Source: Gnetum montanum
Lineage: Eukaryota; Streptophyta; Gnetopsida; Gnetales; Gnetaceae
Length of the DNA: 64,000 nt
NCBI GenBank assembly: GCA_015680685.1
Contig: MNCI01006170.1
Coordinates: 126,354-190,353, forward strand
Direction of reading: 5' to 3'
Shown here piece by piece: positions 54,915-64,000 of the stretch; the first letter of the stretch is position 1; the number at the start of each line of letters is the position of its first letter. Position numbers and translations under genes: made by a program. The notes below the pieces were generated by a model that saw only the letters and a list, made by a program, of their open reading frames with translations, had not been told where the DNA came from and did not search any database.

Positions 54915-57241
54915 TGTTGATGCATAAATTTTCATTGCACCAACACCAAGAATGAAAACTCATTTTAGGAGACTATTTCCTAGGGCACATCCTGCATGGA
55001 TACAGAAACTCAAGAATAGTCTCAGCTAGAGAGGGCTACGTGGCCTTTTGTAAATAATAAACTAAAAAAAGAAAACCTAGAATTTAAATTAAATAATTGT
55101 CTTGAATAAAATGAGTAACTAAAGAAATGAATTTTCCCTGGTCTCGCCGTTTCGCCAGCCACATGTGCCACCTAGAATGCTATTTCCATACAGAGGAAGA
55201 GGGAGTGAGGAGGAGGAGAAAAAAGAAAAAGAGAGACTACCTGGTGCAGTCTACATGGGGTAGCAATTGTAGTCACTCAAAGCCTGATGTTGTTTTCCAC
55301 CTTTTGTGCACCATCGTAGAGAGAAACACTGTCCACCCACATTTACACCACTGAGCTAAGCTGCCAGCCCAAAGAAAACCGTATGTCTCGCATCCTACGC
55401 ATGGGATACACTATCATAGACAAAAGAAAAAGAGAGAGAAAACCCTCTTACACTACTATGGAGATCCCAAGGATCCAATTCTAAGACGTTGGCTCCTATC
55501 TTAGACCCTCCTTGAAGATTAGCTAAAAGCTTGTAAAATACAAGAAAAGAAAGGAGGAAATCATTGCCTTTGGAGAGGAAGCTACCCCCTTAAGACTAAT
55601 AGTAAAATCCCTTTAGGACTGATAAAAAGAGCCCTTCCCCCCTCCCTCAAAGAAACCACTACTTTTGGTGTCATCTTATAGCCATGTCTCTACCATGTCA
55701 GTAATTACAACGCATGCCTATAATGCCTAGCATTAATGCCCACATCCTTCACCATGGATGCATGTAATGGCCATGAAGTAACCGCCATCACATTCTACCT
55801 ATAATGTGCACCACTAATGACTGTAACCACCACCATGAATGGCCACCACCCCGTAGTTACCATAACCACCATGAATGGCTACCACTTGGTAGTTACCACA
55901 GCTACATTGTCCACCACCTATTGGCTACACACGTCCAGCGTAACTACCACACATATAGCATAACTCCTAATACCGAGTCTATGTCTACTATTTTTGCAAT
56001 GTTGGTTACACCATAGTAGTAGCCACCACCAATGCAAAATGCCTGCCATCTACCGTGGTAGTGTGTAACTTCTGGGAGTTACATTTGGGACCGCCACCTT
56101 CTGTAATGGTGCAAAACATTTAGCTACCCTAGCAACATTCCCACTGCATATACTAGAAGCTTTTGGAGCTTCTTACTCTTAGGACATGTCACATCATGTG
56201 AAAAAACTCTATATCTGCAACTTCGCCTTCACATTTTATCTACAATCTTGTATGCAGTAGCCAAAAAAAAATTGATGTTACTTTACACAAATAGCCAACG
56301 AGTAAGAGAGAGATACGTTACACAACCTTAATTTTTTTACGATTAATCATTTTTGGAGTTAGGGATGAAAATGATGCCTATATGCCTTTGTCTTTAAGGT
56401 GTAAAATAATTTCAAAAAAATCTTGAATAACGGTCATAGAGTTGAACATTTCATTGTCAACAGCATTCCCTAATCAAAAATTTCATGTTCTCTATTCTCT
56501 GGGTCCTCAAAAGCATTCTCACCTGGATGGAAATTCCAATGAGATTTTAGCCAAAATCTTAAGGATTTTTGAAAATAGTCTTATAAAAGTACAATAAATA
56601 AATAACAAAATTAAAACTAAGTATTCATTATTACTTAAATTTGCAATATATTTTTGCAGTATAGAATCATAAGTAAACTTATGAAAGGATTTTCCTAAAA
56701 TTTTTAATTGAAATTTATATTTATATTGCACATGCATCTAGCCTCAATCCTATTAAATGACCCTAAGTTCTAAATTTTTGAGTACAAGCTCTACCTTTTC
56801 CACCTTCTTGCATTTGCAATCCATGTGAAATATGGATCATCAATAGTACATGTATTTACTTGCTATTAATGGTAGGGTGCATTTTTAGTTGTATGTATTA
56901 ATGAAACTAAAACTAAAATATGATTAATCAAAGTATTGCTTTCTAAAATTTTAAATTTTTCTTTTTAATATTGTTCCAAATGTAGTAAACTTTTAGAAGG
57001 ACCCATAAGTGAAATTCACATTAAAGCATCTAATGTCTCAATTTCCCATTGGGACTTTAATACTCCTTTAATTAAATTCTCTTTTGAAAATCCCCTCTCA
57101 CAAAAGGCTATGCTAATAGAAAGTTTCATCACTATTCACCATAATTTAAATAAACTTAAGTAGCTAGAATGTAAACTAAAATTACAAAATGTCCTGTTGA
57201 TCATGGGCCCATGCCTAGCATGGGCGAGGTTGTCCTTAATA
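54915..57241 (-). repeat. TG-1 3' LTR (2327 bp)
   Basis: TGTTGATGCATAAATTTTC at 54915 to GTTGTCCTTAATA at 57241 (terminal CA changed to TA). Collinear with 61139-63490. A 36-bp CCACCATGAATGG-type unit is doubled at about 55829-55900, where the partner LTR has one clean unit. TATA equivalent is TATAAGA at 55674-55680. Confidence 0.92.
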
Positions 57242-58104
57242 CTTAGCCCCTAAACTTTAATTGCATGCAAGTGCAAGGATAACAAAAACTATGAAATTTT
57301 AAAAGAAAATGCAATAGACAAAGAATCAAAAGCATCACAAAATAGACAAATGGAAACTTAAAAGTAAACTATACTAATCTAAACATGATTAAAATAACCA
57401 TATCATCAAGAGAGAACTAAACATGGGCCATTCTTACCACACCATCTTATTTAATTAAAATCCAAATATATAATTTTTTATGTTAACTATATAGATATAT
57501 ATATATAATTACATGTATAACTAAGATCACTTTCCCAATCATTTCATAAGATAAAAGTCAAAAGCATGTGAACTACTTTGAGCACAAGACCCATACTAAA
57601 CTTAATGAGGAGGAGAGGCTCATGTTAGATTATGGCTAGTCACAACTTCTATATTTTTCCTTGGAATCTTTTTTTTTTCTTGACATTAAGAAAGAAAATG
57701 GATGAAAAGGGATTATTTGCCTTTTCTTTTGAGGAATATAGGTTCAAAATGGGAAATTGAGGTTAGGGTAAGGATAGCTGCTGGACCCCATCACACTCAA
57801 GAACTTATTACATTATCAATGAACATGGTCCTCACTCTGTTTTTTTTTTTTTTTTTTTTTAGGAAACTTTGCCCATGGTGTACTTCATTCTTAAGGTAGG
57901 AATTCCAACATGAGTCTGTCTGATTAGCTGCACTACCAATGAACACAGTCCTTTCAGAACTTTGCCAATGGTGCACTTCAACCCTCATGTATGTGCCTTT
58001 GATTACAATTTGATGGCATCATAGTAGGTCTTTTGGGTGGCTAAGGGTTCTCAAGTGGAGATAAACACACTTCACCCCATTATTCATAAGGTAACCATGG
58101 ATCA
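57242..58104 (-). other. TG-1 3' untranslated region with polypurine tract
   Basis: TTTAGGGGCTAAG on the element strand precedes the LTR. An AT microsatellite lies near 57490-57510 and a T22 run at 57839-57861. Two related ~85-bp segments (about 57811-57896 and 57935-57990, ATGAACA(C/T)(G/A)GTCCT ... TGGTG(T/C)ACTTCA) are a partial tandem duplication. No pol coding. Confidence 0.75.
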
Positions 58105-58830
58105 TCACACCTGAGGGCTAGGGATTATTAAATCTTTATCTTCCCCTAAAGGTGGTGGATTACTCAGATGAGATCCATCATGTTGTTGATAAGGCAAGGC
58201 ATCTCCATATATTTCTTCACCTTCTCTAGGAATTTGATAGGATTGGGTGAGATCTGCATGAGAGACAAGATTTATTTTTGTAGTTCCACTCACATAGTCA
58301 TTTACAACATGTTTGTTGTGCTCAACCTCAATAACCCCAACATAAAGATTAGTGTTTCGGTCTTCCAAAGATTGATTTTGTTGATCCAAGGCTATAACTA
58401 CTTGTTTGTAGAATGGTTCTTGATGTATAGTCATGTATTCAGATTTTCCTTTGATAGGGATTAATAGCTCTAATAAGTCTAACCAAAATAAGCCTACAAA
58501 CTTGGCTCCAAAAGTCCTAGATAGGAGCACACCATAGGTAGGTGACATGTTAACTACCAGGATATCTATGCAACATGTGAACATAGGGTATTGTTTAAGT
58601 TGCACTTTCACTCCTTTTAATGACTCACTATAGGTACGTTGGACCCATCAAGTTGAATCACATTTTTCATTTGTGGTATTGTTTGTGCTCCTAAAGTCTT
58701 ACATACCTCAAGTGGCATGACACTAATAGTTGCTCCAAAATCAATCAAACAATTGTGGACATTCTTTCCTAAAACAATAAGAGTTGTTAGGAAAGGAGGT
58801 TGCTCTTTCTTGCTCATCATGGAATTGTTT
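58105..58830 (-). pseudogene. TG-1 aspartic protease and downstream segment
   Basis: 58617-58820: PPFLTTLIVLGKNVHNCLID with FGATISVMPLEVCKTLGA, where the DSG/DTG active site reads DFG. Then VKVQLKQYPMFTCCIDILVV, GVLLSRTFGAKFVGLFWLDL, the strand-rich part that follows the protease in Tat/gypsy polyproteins. The frame continues to 58105 as an acidic C-terminus and ends there; no RT follows. One stop separates the two halves. Confidence 0.85.
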
Positions 58831-58839
58831 ACATTTTGT

Positions 58840-60410
58840 ACTGATAATGTGTTAGGACTTTCTGTAAAGTGAACTTGCTTTTTGAGGGTTGGGGATTTTC
58901 CTTTATTGGATTTTTATCTATGAACTATCTCTTGAACCGTCTCTTTCAATTCGTCAAAACGTAATAGATCATACATTGAAATGTTAGCTTTGACTTTCTT
59001 CAAATCCTCAACTAGATTGTAAGTCTTAGGTACTTCTTCGGCTTCTAGTTGAGGTGGAGTTCCTCTAAGTATAGAAGGTGGATTTGGTCATTGTGGGGTG
59101 TTTGTTTGGGATGACCCAGTTTGAGTATTTGTGTTACTTTAACTAGGAGCTCTTCTGTTTGGAGGAGTGTAAGGGTCATTTCTAGTTTGTTGCTGTGTGT
59201 TGTTCATGATGTCACTAAATTTACAGTAGCAAGCATTATGCAGGTTGGGGTCGCTTACCATAACTTACTTCGATGAGGAAACCTCTCCATTTTTTATTTG
59301 ATGAGGTACATTAAGGACCATAATAAGAGGTTTTCCATTTTGTTGATCTTGGGTGTTGTTGCCATATAATGCTAAAAATTGGAGACAAGTCTTCTCATAA
59401 TGTTGCCTAGTGTTATGGAGGTGACAGTAATAGTCATTGACAGATGAACTAGGCTTTTCAGGTTGTATAGGACCCTTGTTGCTGTTTCTCTTTAATTCAA
59501 CTACTTTATTTGAAAGTTTTTGAAGAGAAGTTAATATCTAGGTCATTTAATCTTGAACTTGAGTCATGTGTTCAACAAGATTAGGTACCTTGTTTGGGTT
59601 TATGATGGATTGAATTAAGGCCTTTGATTGATCCTCATTCAAACTAGTGTTGGATGGTAGGAATGGAGAAGATGTGGGACCTTCAAAATAGCTATTTGTA
59701 GGTTGAGTCATTTGAAGGAGAACGAGAGCTTGGAACATAGTGTTGGTCATTGGGAAAGTTGGTAGAGGTAGAGAACTATGTTGCATAGGATTGTTAATGC
59801 TCATCATTCCAAACTAGGTTTGAATACTGTTCATAAGGGTAATTTGTTCTAGCTCCATGGATTTAGCCATTGCTCCCTGTATTTCTATTATGTTAGGGTT
59901 CGATTTGATGGCAGAGGTGAAGAACGGGTCAATGTTAGAGAGGTAAAAGTTGAGGATACCATCGAGTTGTGGTCGCATCTCACTTGGCACATAGGCAAAT
60001 TGGTAAAGAAAGCTTAGATTATAATCCCTAACATTTTTTTCAGGAAGATTTCTTAAATTGGTGAAGTTGTTAGATGCTATGGCAGGGCTTGTGAATTTGT
60101 CAAACTGAGTCAAAAACTTATTTTTAAACTCTTACCATGAGTTAATAGAGGAATTAGGGAGCATTAGAAACCATTGGGTTGCTTGGGTTCTGAAAGTTGT
60201 CACAAATACCCTACATGTCACATCATTTTGAACAATGTTGTGGACACTTAGTAAGGTTTCAAAACATTGTATATGTTGGTGGGCATCGCTACTAGTGTTT
60301 GTGGGATTGAAAAACAAATTTATATTTTGAAGTGATTTTGGGATATCATGATAATTAGTAAAGTTGAAGGGGTTGCTAACCAAGGAAGCTGGGGGTTGAC
60401 TGGCTGCCAT
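58840..60410 (-). pseudogene. TG-1 gag
   Basis: ATG at 60410 opens MAASQPPASLVSNPFNFTNY. Capsid-like part: INLFFNPTNTSSDAHQHIQC, VFVTTFRTQATQWFLMLPNS, KFLTQFDKFTSPAIASNNFT, LRNLPEKNVRDYNLSFLYQF, YVPSEMRPQLDGILNFYLSN (59814-60410, one stop). Then SLPLPTFPMTNTMFQALVLL, a coiled segment, a zinc finger YYCHLHNTRQHYEKTC (about 59395-59445), and the linker YNLVEDLKKVKANISMYDLL near 59000, the same kind seen before the Tat-1 protease. The frame is the best preserved gag in the window but has about eight stops. Confidence 0.88.
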
Positions 60411-61113
60411 CCTAGTCTAGGTTCTCCTAGGAATAAAACATGGAAAACATGAGGCTTGTCATTTCCTTAATGTGAAGAGACAAGTGATTGGTCGGTTAGA
60501 AGAATAGGAGAGTTCACTCATAAAACAAAAGTATAACATATAATTGTTAGAATGAAACTATAAAATTGCATAAAAAGAAAAGAAAATATTGAAATAATAT
60601 TTTTTTGGTAAAGAAAAAAAAACTCTAAAATATGCTATATTTTTTTTGAAAAAACGGATATATATATATATATATATAAAGAAAAATAAATGTATAAAAT
60701 TGCAATACTTATAAAATTAAAAGGGGAAACAATAAAATGTAATATTTTAGGAAAATAAATTTAAAATTGCATAAATAAATAAAACCACCTTACCTATCCC
60801 ATAACTACGGTAAGAACTGCCAAAACACAAATTTGAAAATGGGACTAAGAAATGAGGATTTTTTTAAAAAAAAGGATTAAAGAAAAATGGGTGATGAAAC
60901 TTGAAAGTTTTCAAAAAATGAATTTTTGAGAACAAGAAACAAAGGGCTCTAAAATTCTTTAAAAAAAATTTCAAGGCAATAGCTAAAAATAGAAATTTTA
61001 AATAAAAACAAGTTTGAAATAAGGAAAATGAAATTTTTGGGAAATAGAATAGGGCATAGAAAATGATAGAAAATAAATATTTTAGAAAATGGAATAACAA
61101 AGGTCAGAGAAAT
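60411..61113 (-). other. TG-1 leader
   Basis: AT-rich, non-coding, with an (AT)11 run at 60657-60677. Open frames at 60864-61176 are low-complexity Phe/Leu-rich by-products. Confidence 0.6.
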
Positions 61114-61136
61114 GGTCCTCCTTCTAACACCAAAAA
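61114..61136 (-). promoter_or_regulatory. TG-1 primer-binding site
   Basis: TTTTTGGTGTTAGAAGGAGG on the element strand, next to the 5' LTR; same site as Tat-1 (17929-17950). Confidence 0.7.
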
Positions 61137-61138
61137 GA

Positions 61139-63490
61139 TGTTGATGCATAAATTTTGATTGCACCAACAACACCAAGAAGGAAAACTCGTTTTAAGAGAC
61201 TAATGCCTAAGGTGCCTTTTGTATGGGTATGAAAACCCAAGAATAGTCTCAGCTAGAGAGGGCTATGTGGCCTTTTGCAAATAATAAACTAAAAAAAGAA
61301 AACCTTGAATTTAAATTAAATAATTGTCTCGAATATAATGAGTAACTAAATAAATGAATTTTCCCTGGTCTCGTTGTTCTGCCAACCACATGTGTTGCCT
61401 AGAATGCTATCACCGTAAAGAGGAAGAGGGAGTGAGGAGAAGGAGAAAAAAAATAAAAAGAGAGACTGCCTACTATAGTCTACACAAGGTAGCAATTGCA
61501 ATCACTCAAAGCCTGCTGTTGTCTGCCACCTTTTATGCACTATCATAGAGATAAAGATTGTCCACCCACATCTGCACCATCAAGATAAGCTACTAGCCCA
61601 AAGAAAATTATACATTTTGGGTCCTACACATGGGCTGCATTGCTGTAGACAAAAGAAAAAAAAAAGAGAAAACCCTCATACGTTACTATAAAGGCCCTAA
61701 GGATTTGATTCTAAGGTGTTGGCTCCTACCTTGGACCCTCCTCGAAGATCAGCCATAAGCCTGTAAAATACAAGAAAAGAAAGGAGGAAATTGCTACCTC
61801 TAGAGAGGAAGCCACCCCCTCAAGACTAATAGCAAGAGCCCTTAGAACTGATAGAAAGAGCCCTTGCCCCCTCCCTCAAAGAAATCGCTACCTTTGGCAC
61901 CATTTTATACCCACATCTCTACCATGCTGGTAATTGCAACCATGTCTGTAATGCTTACCATTAATGCCTATGTCCTTCACCACGAATGCATGTAACAACC
62001 ATGAAGTAACTGCTACCATGTTTTACCTGTAACGTGTGCCACTAATGACGGTACCCGCCACCATGAATGGCCACCACCCGGTAGTTACCATGGCCACCAT
62101 CAACGATTTATGCCCTACTTTCCGGCAGTAACCATAGCTACATTGTCCACCACCTCCTAGCTGCACACGTCAAGTGTAACTGCCACACGTCTGGCATAAC
62201 TCCCACCACTGAGTCTATGTCCGTTGTTTCTGCAACATTGGTTACACCACAGTAGTAGCTACCGCCAACGCAAAATGTCTGCTAGCAACCACGGCTATGC
62301 GTAACTTTTGGGAGTTACGTATGGGACCGCCACCTTCTGTCATTGTGCAGAACATTTAGCTACCCTAGCGACATTCCCACTGCATATACCAGAAACTTCT
62401 GGAGCTTCTTACTCTTAGGACGTGTTGCATCATGTCGAAAAACTCTATATCCGCATCCGCAACTTTGCCTTCGCATTTTATCTGCAATCTTGCATGTAGT
62501 AGAAAAAAAAAGAAAAACATTGACGTTGCTTTACACGAACAGCCAACGAGTAAGAGAGAGATATGTTACACAACCTTAATTTGTTTAAGGATCATCATTT
62601 TTGGAGTTAAGGCTGAAAATGATGCCTATATGCCTTTGTCTTTAATGTGTAAAATAATTTCAAAAAACATCTTGAATAACAGTCGTAGAGCTAAACATTT
62701 CATTGTCTAACAATGTTCCCTAACCAAAAATTTCATGTTCTCTGTGCTCTCTCTTGATCCTCAAAAGCATTCTCAATTGGATGGAAATTCCAATGAGATT
62801 TTAGCCAAAATCTTAAGGATTTTTGAAAATAGTCTTATAAAATTACAGTAAATAAATAACAAAATTAAATGTAAGCACTCATTATTGCTTAAATTTGCAA
62901 TATATTTGTATAGAATCATAAGTAAACTTATGAAAGGATTTTCCTAAAATTTTAAATTGAAATTTATATTTATATTGCACATGCATCTAGCCTCACTCCT
63001 ATTAAATGACCCTGGTTTTTAAATTTTTGAGTACAAGCTCTATCTTTACCACCTTCTTGCATTTGCAATCCATGTGAAATATGGATCGTCAACGATACAT
63101 GTATTTACTTGCTATTAATGGTAAGGTGCATTTTTAGTTGCATGTATTAATGAAACTAAAACTAAAACATGATTAATCAAAGTATTTCTTTATGAAATTT
63201 TAAATTTTCCTTTTTTAATATTGTTCCAAATGTAGTAAACTTTAGAAGGATCCATCAGTGAAATTCACATTAAGGCATCTAATGTCTTAATTGCCCATTG
63301 GGACCTTAATATTCCTTTAATTAAATTTTCTTTAGAAAACCCCCTCTCATAAGAGGCTATGCTAATAGAAACTTTCATCACTATTCACCATCATTTAAAT
63401 AAATTTAGGTAGCTAAAATGTAAACTAGAATTACGAAATGTCCTGTTGATCATGGCCCCATGCCTAGCATGGGCAAGGTTGTCCTCAACA
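61139..63490 (-). repeat. TG-1 5' LTR (2352 bp)
   Basis: TGTTGATGCATAAATTTTGA at 61139 to GTTGTCCTCAACA at 63490. A TATA box (TATAAAATGG on the element strand) lies at 61903-61909, about 1.58 kb into the LTR. Confidence 0.92.
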
Positions 63491-64000
63491 ATACCCATAT
63501 GGATTTAGTTGTTGATAAGGGTACTGCTACCTTAGTGGTGGCATCCCCCATAACTGTAGGTGCTACCACTACTGGTACTACTCATATGGTTGTGATAGAG
63601 CTTCACTTGGATAATAAACTTATTGTTGCTAATGGAACTACCTTGGATTGCCTTGAGGATAAGGGAATCTTCTAAGTGCTTGCCTTCTTAACAATCTAGG
63701 ATTTAGCGCATACACCTTAAATCCATGCAAGTGTGACACAACAAGGCAACATCTTTTAGGATGTTTGTATTGGTAGATGTCACACCCACCATCATCATTT
63801 GATTATGTCTCCACAACTTCTTCTACTATAGTAGCTTTGCCCTTACCCCTTTGGTAGGCACATTCAACTTCTCTCCGCCTCCTATGGTCACAATCACTAC
63901 TTTACTCTCTTGATTCTTTTGTGATTTTTAGAGCAATTTGGAAATTTTTGTCCAAAGAGTCCCATAATTCATCAACCTTGATTGATATATTAAAAACAGA
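63491..64000 (-). pseudogene. Ath-4 gag, middle part
   Basis: Continuation of the gag cut at 54914. Reads RRRREVECAYQRGKGKA, CDIYQYKHPKRCCLVVSHLH (cysteine motif, second Cys changed to Tyr) and PYPQGNPR, matching Ath-1 19790-20200. It runs off the window. Confidence 0.85.

Larger units (their letters stand above)
54915..63490 (-). mobile_element. TG-1: LTR retrotransposon with gag and protease only
   Basis: 8.6 kb, read right to left: 5' LTR 63490-61139, primer site, AT-rich leader, gag (60410 to about 58840), protease and downstream segment (58830-58105), 860 bp without coding, polypurine tract, 3' LTR 57241-54915. Ends are TGTTGA...TCAACA. No RT, RNase H or integrase can be found, and the 58105-57242 stretch is too short to hold them. 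Elements of this build (LTR plus gag, mobilised by others) are known in plants as TR-GAG. Insertion is inside Ath-4 gag. LTRs differ at roughly one base in ten by eye. Confidence 0.9.
46819..64000 (-). mobile_element. Ath-4: Athila-like element split by Ath-5 and TG-1; runs off the right edge
   Basis: Minus-strand element. Pieces: 3' LTR 46819-47667, 3' end of the internal part 47668-47734, [Ath-5], 3' UTR 48718-50820, integrase, RNase H, RT, protease, gag to 54914, [TG-1], gag 63491-64000. Removing both insertions gives an order that matches Ath-2 without gaps. The 5' LTR is outside. Confidence 0.92.

Noticed and set aside
55804-56016. 70-aa His-rich plus-strand frame
   Set aside because: Translation of CCACCATGAATGG-type repeats inside the TG-1 LTR; not kept open in the other LTR.
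60864-61176. Phe/Leu-rich minus-strand frames before TG-1 gag
   Set aside because: They come from an A-rich leader; low complexity and overlapping the primer site.
62343-62710. Plus-strand frames of 78 and 92 aa
   Set aside because: Within the TG-1 5' LTR and not conserved in the 3' LTR.
1-64000. tRNA or rRNA genes
   Set aside because: No cloverleaf or rRNA core was seen; the only tRNA-like signals are retroelement primer sites and a single B-box-like word in a SINE-like repeat.

Overview
This window is plant nuclear DNA made almost entirely of decayed, nested retrotransposons. I see no intact host protein-coding gene, no tRNA or rRNA gene, and nothing bacterial. Long AT-rich stretches, Ty3/gypsy polyproteins of the plant Tat and Athila types, plant-type LINEs and megabase-genome-style nesting suggest a seed plant (or other vascular plant) with a very large genome; the species cannot be named from the sequence. 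Stops sit mostly where W, Q or R is expected and CpG is often TpG/CpA, the signature of long-term cytosine methylation.

Layout. (1) An Athila-like element on the minus strand (called Ath-1 here) occupies 1-321 and 19024-22855. It is split by an 18.7 kb Tat-lineage element (Tat-1, 322-19023, minus strand) with a perfect 5-bp target duplication CCCAC. Tat-1 holds gag, protease, reverse transcriptase, two RNase H domains and integrase. Between protease and RT lies about 6 kb with a spliced-gene-like reading frame on the opposite strand (9450-13146). (2) 22856-25619 holds a LINE ORF1 remnant, a SINE-like repeat and AT-rich DNA. (3) A full-length Athila-like element on the plus strand (Ath-2, 25625-35645) has 833-bp LTRs. 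(4) An internally deleted Athila-like copy (Ath-3, about 35651-39080, minus) lacks most of gag-pol. (5) 39081-46813 holds two LINE copies pointing away from each other in gene order (40450-43600 minus; 45470-46813 plus), two SINE-like repeats and AT-rich DNA. (6) Ath-4 (minus) starts at 46819 and runs off the right edge. It is interrupted by a solo LTR (Ath-5, 47735-48717, TSD GTATG) and by an 8.6 kb gag-protease-only element (TG-1, 54915-63490, minus) inserted in its gag.

How the parts relate. The Athila-like copies share a tRNA-Asp-type primer site, a TATA box, AATAAA and a GGGGGTA-like polypurine tract, but have exchanged the block just upstream of TATA. Tat-1 and TG-1 share an unusual primer-binding site, so a Tat-1-like element could have supplied enzymes to TG-1. 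No element here looks able to move by itself.

The most interesting object is the antisense cassette in Tat-1: at least four introns with GT-AG borders keep the reading frame, and the cassette is bracketed by copies of the minisatellite that also fills the Tat-1 3' UTR. Two single N bases (37476 and 54354) are each flanked by exact direct duplicates and are very likely assembly joins, not biology.
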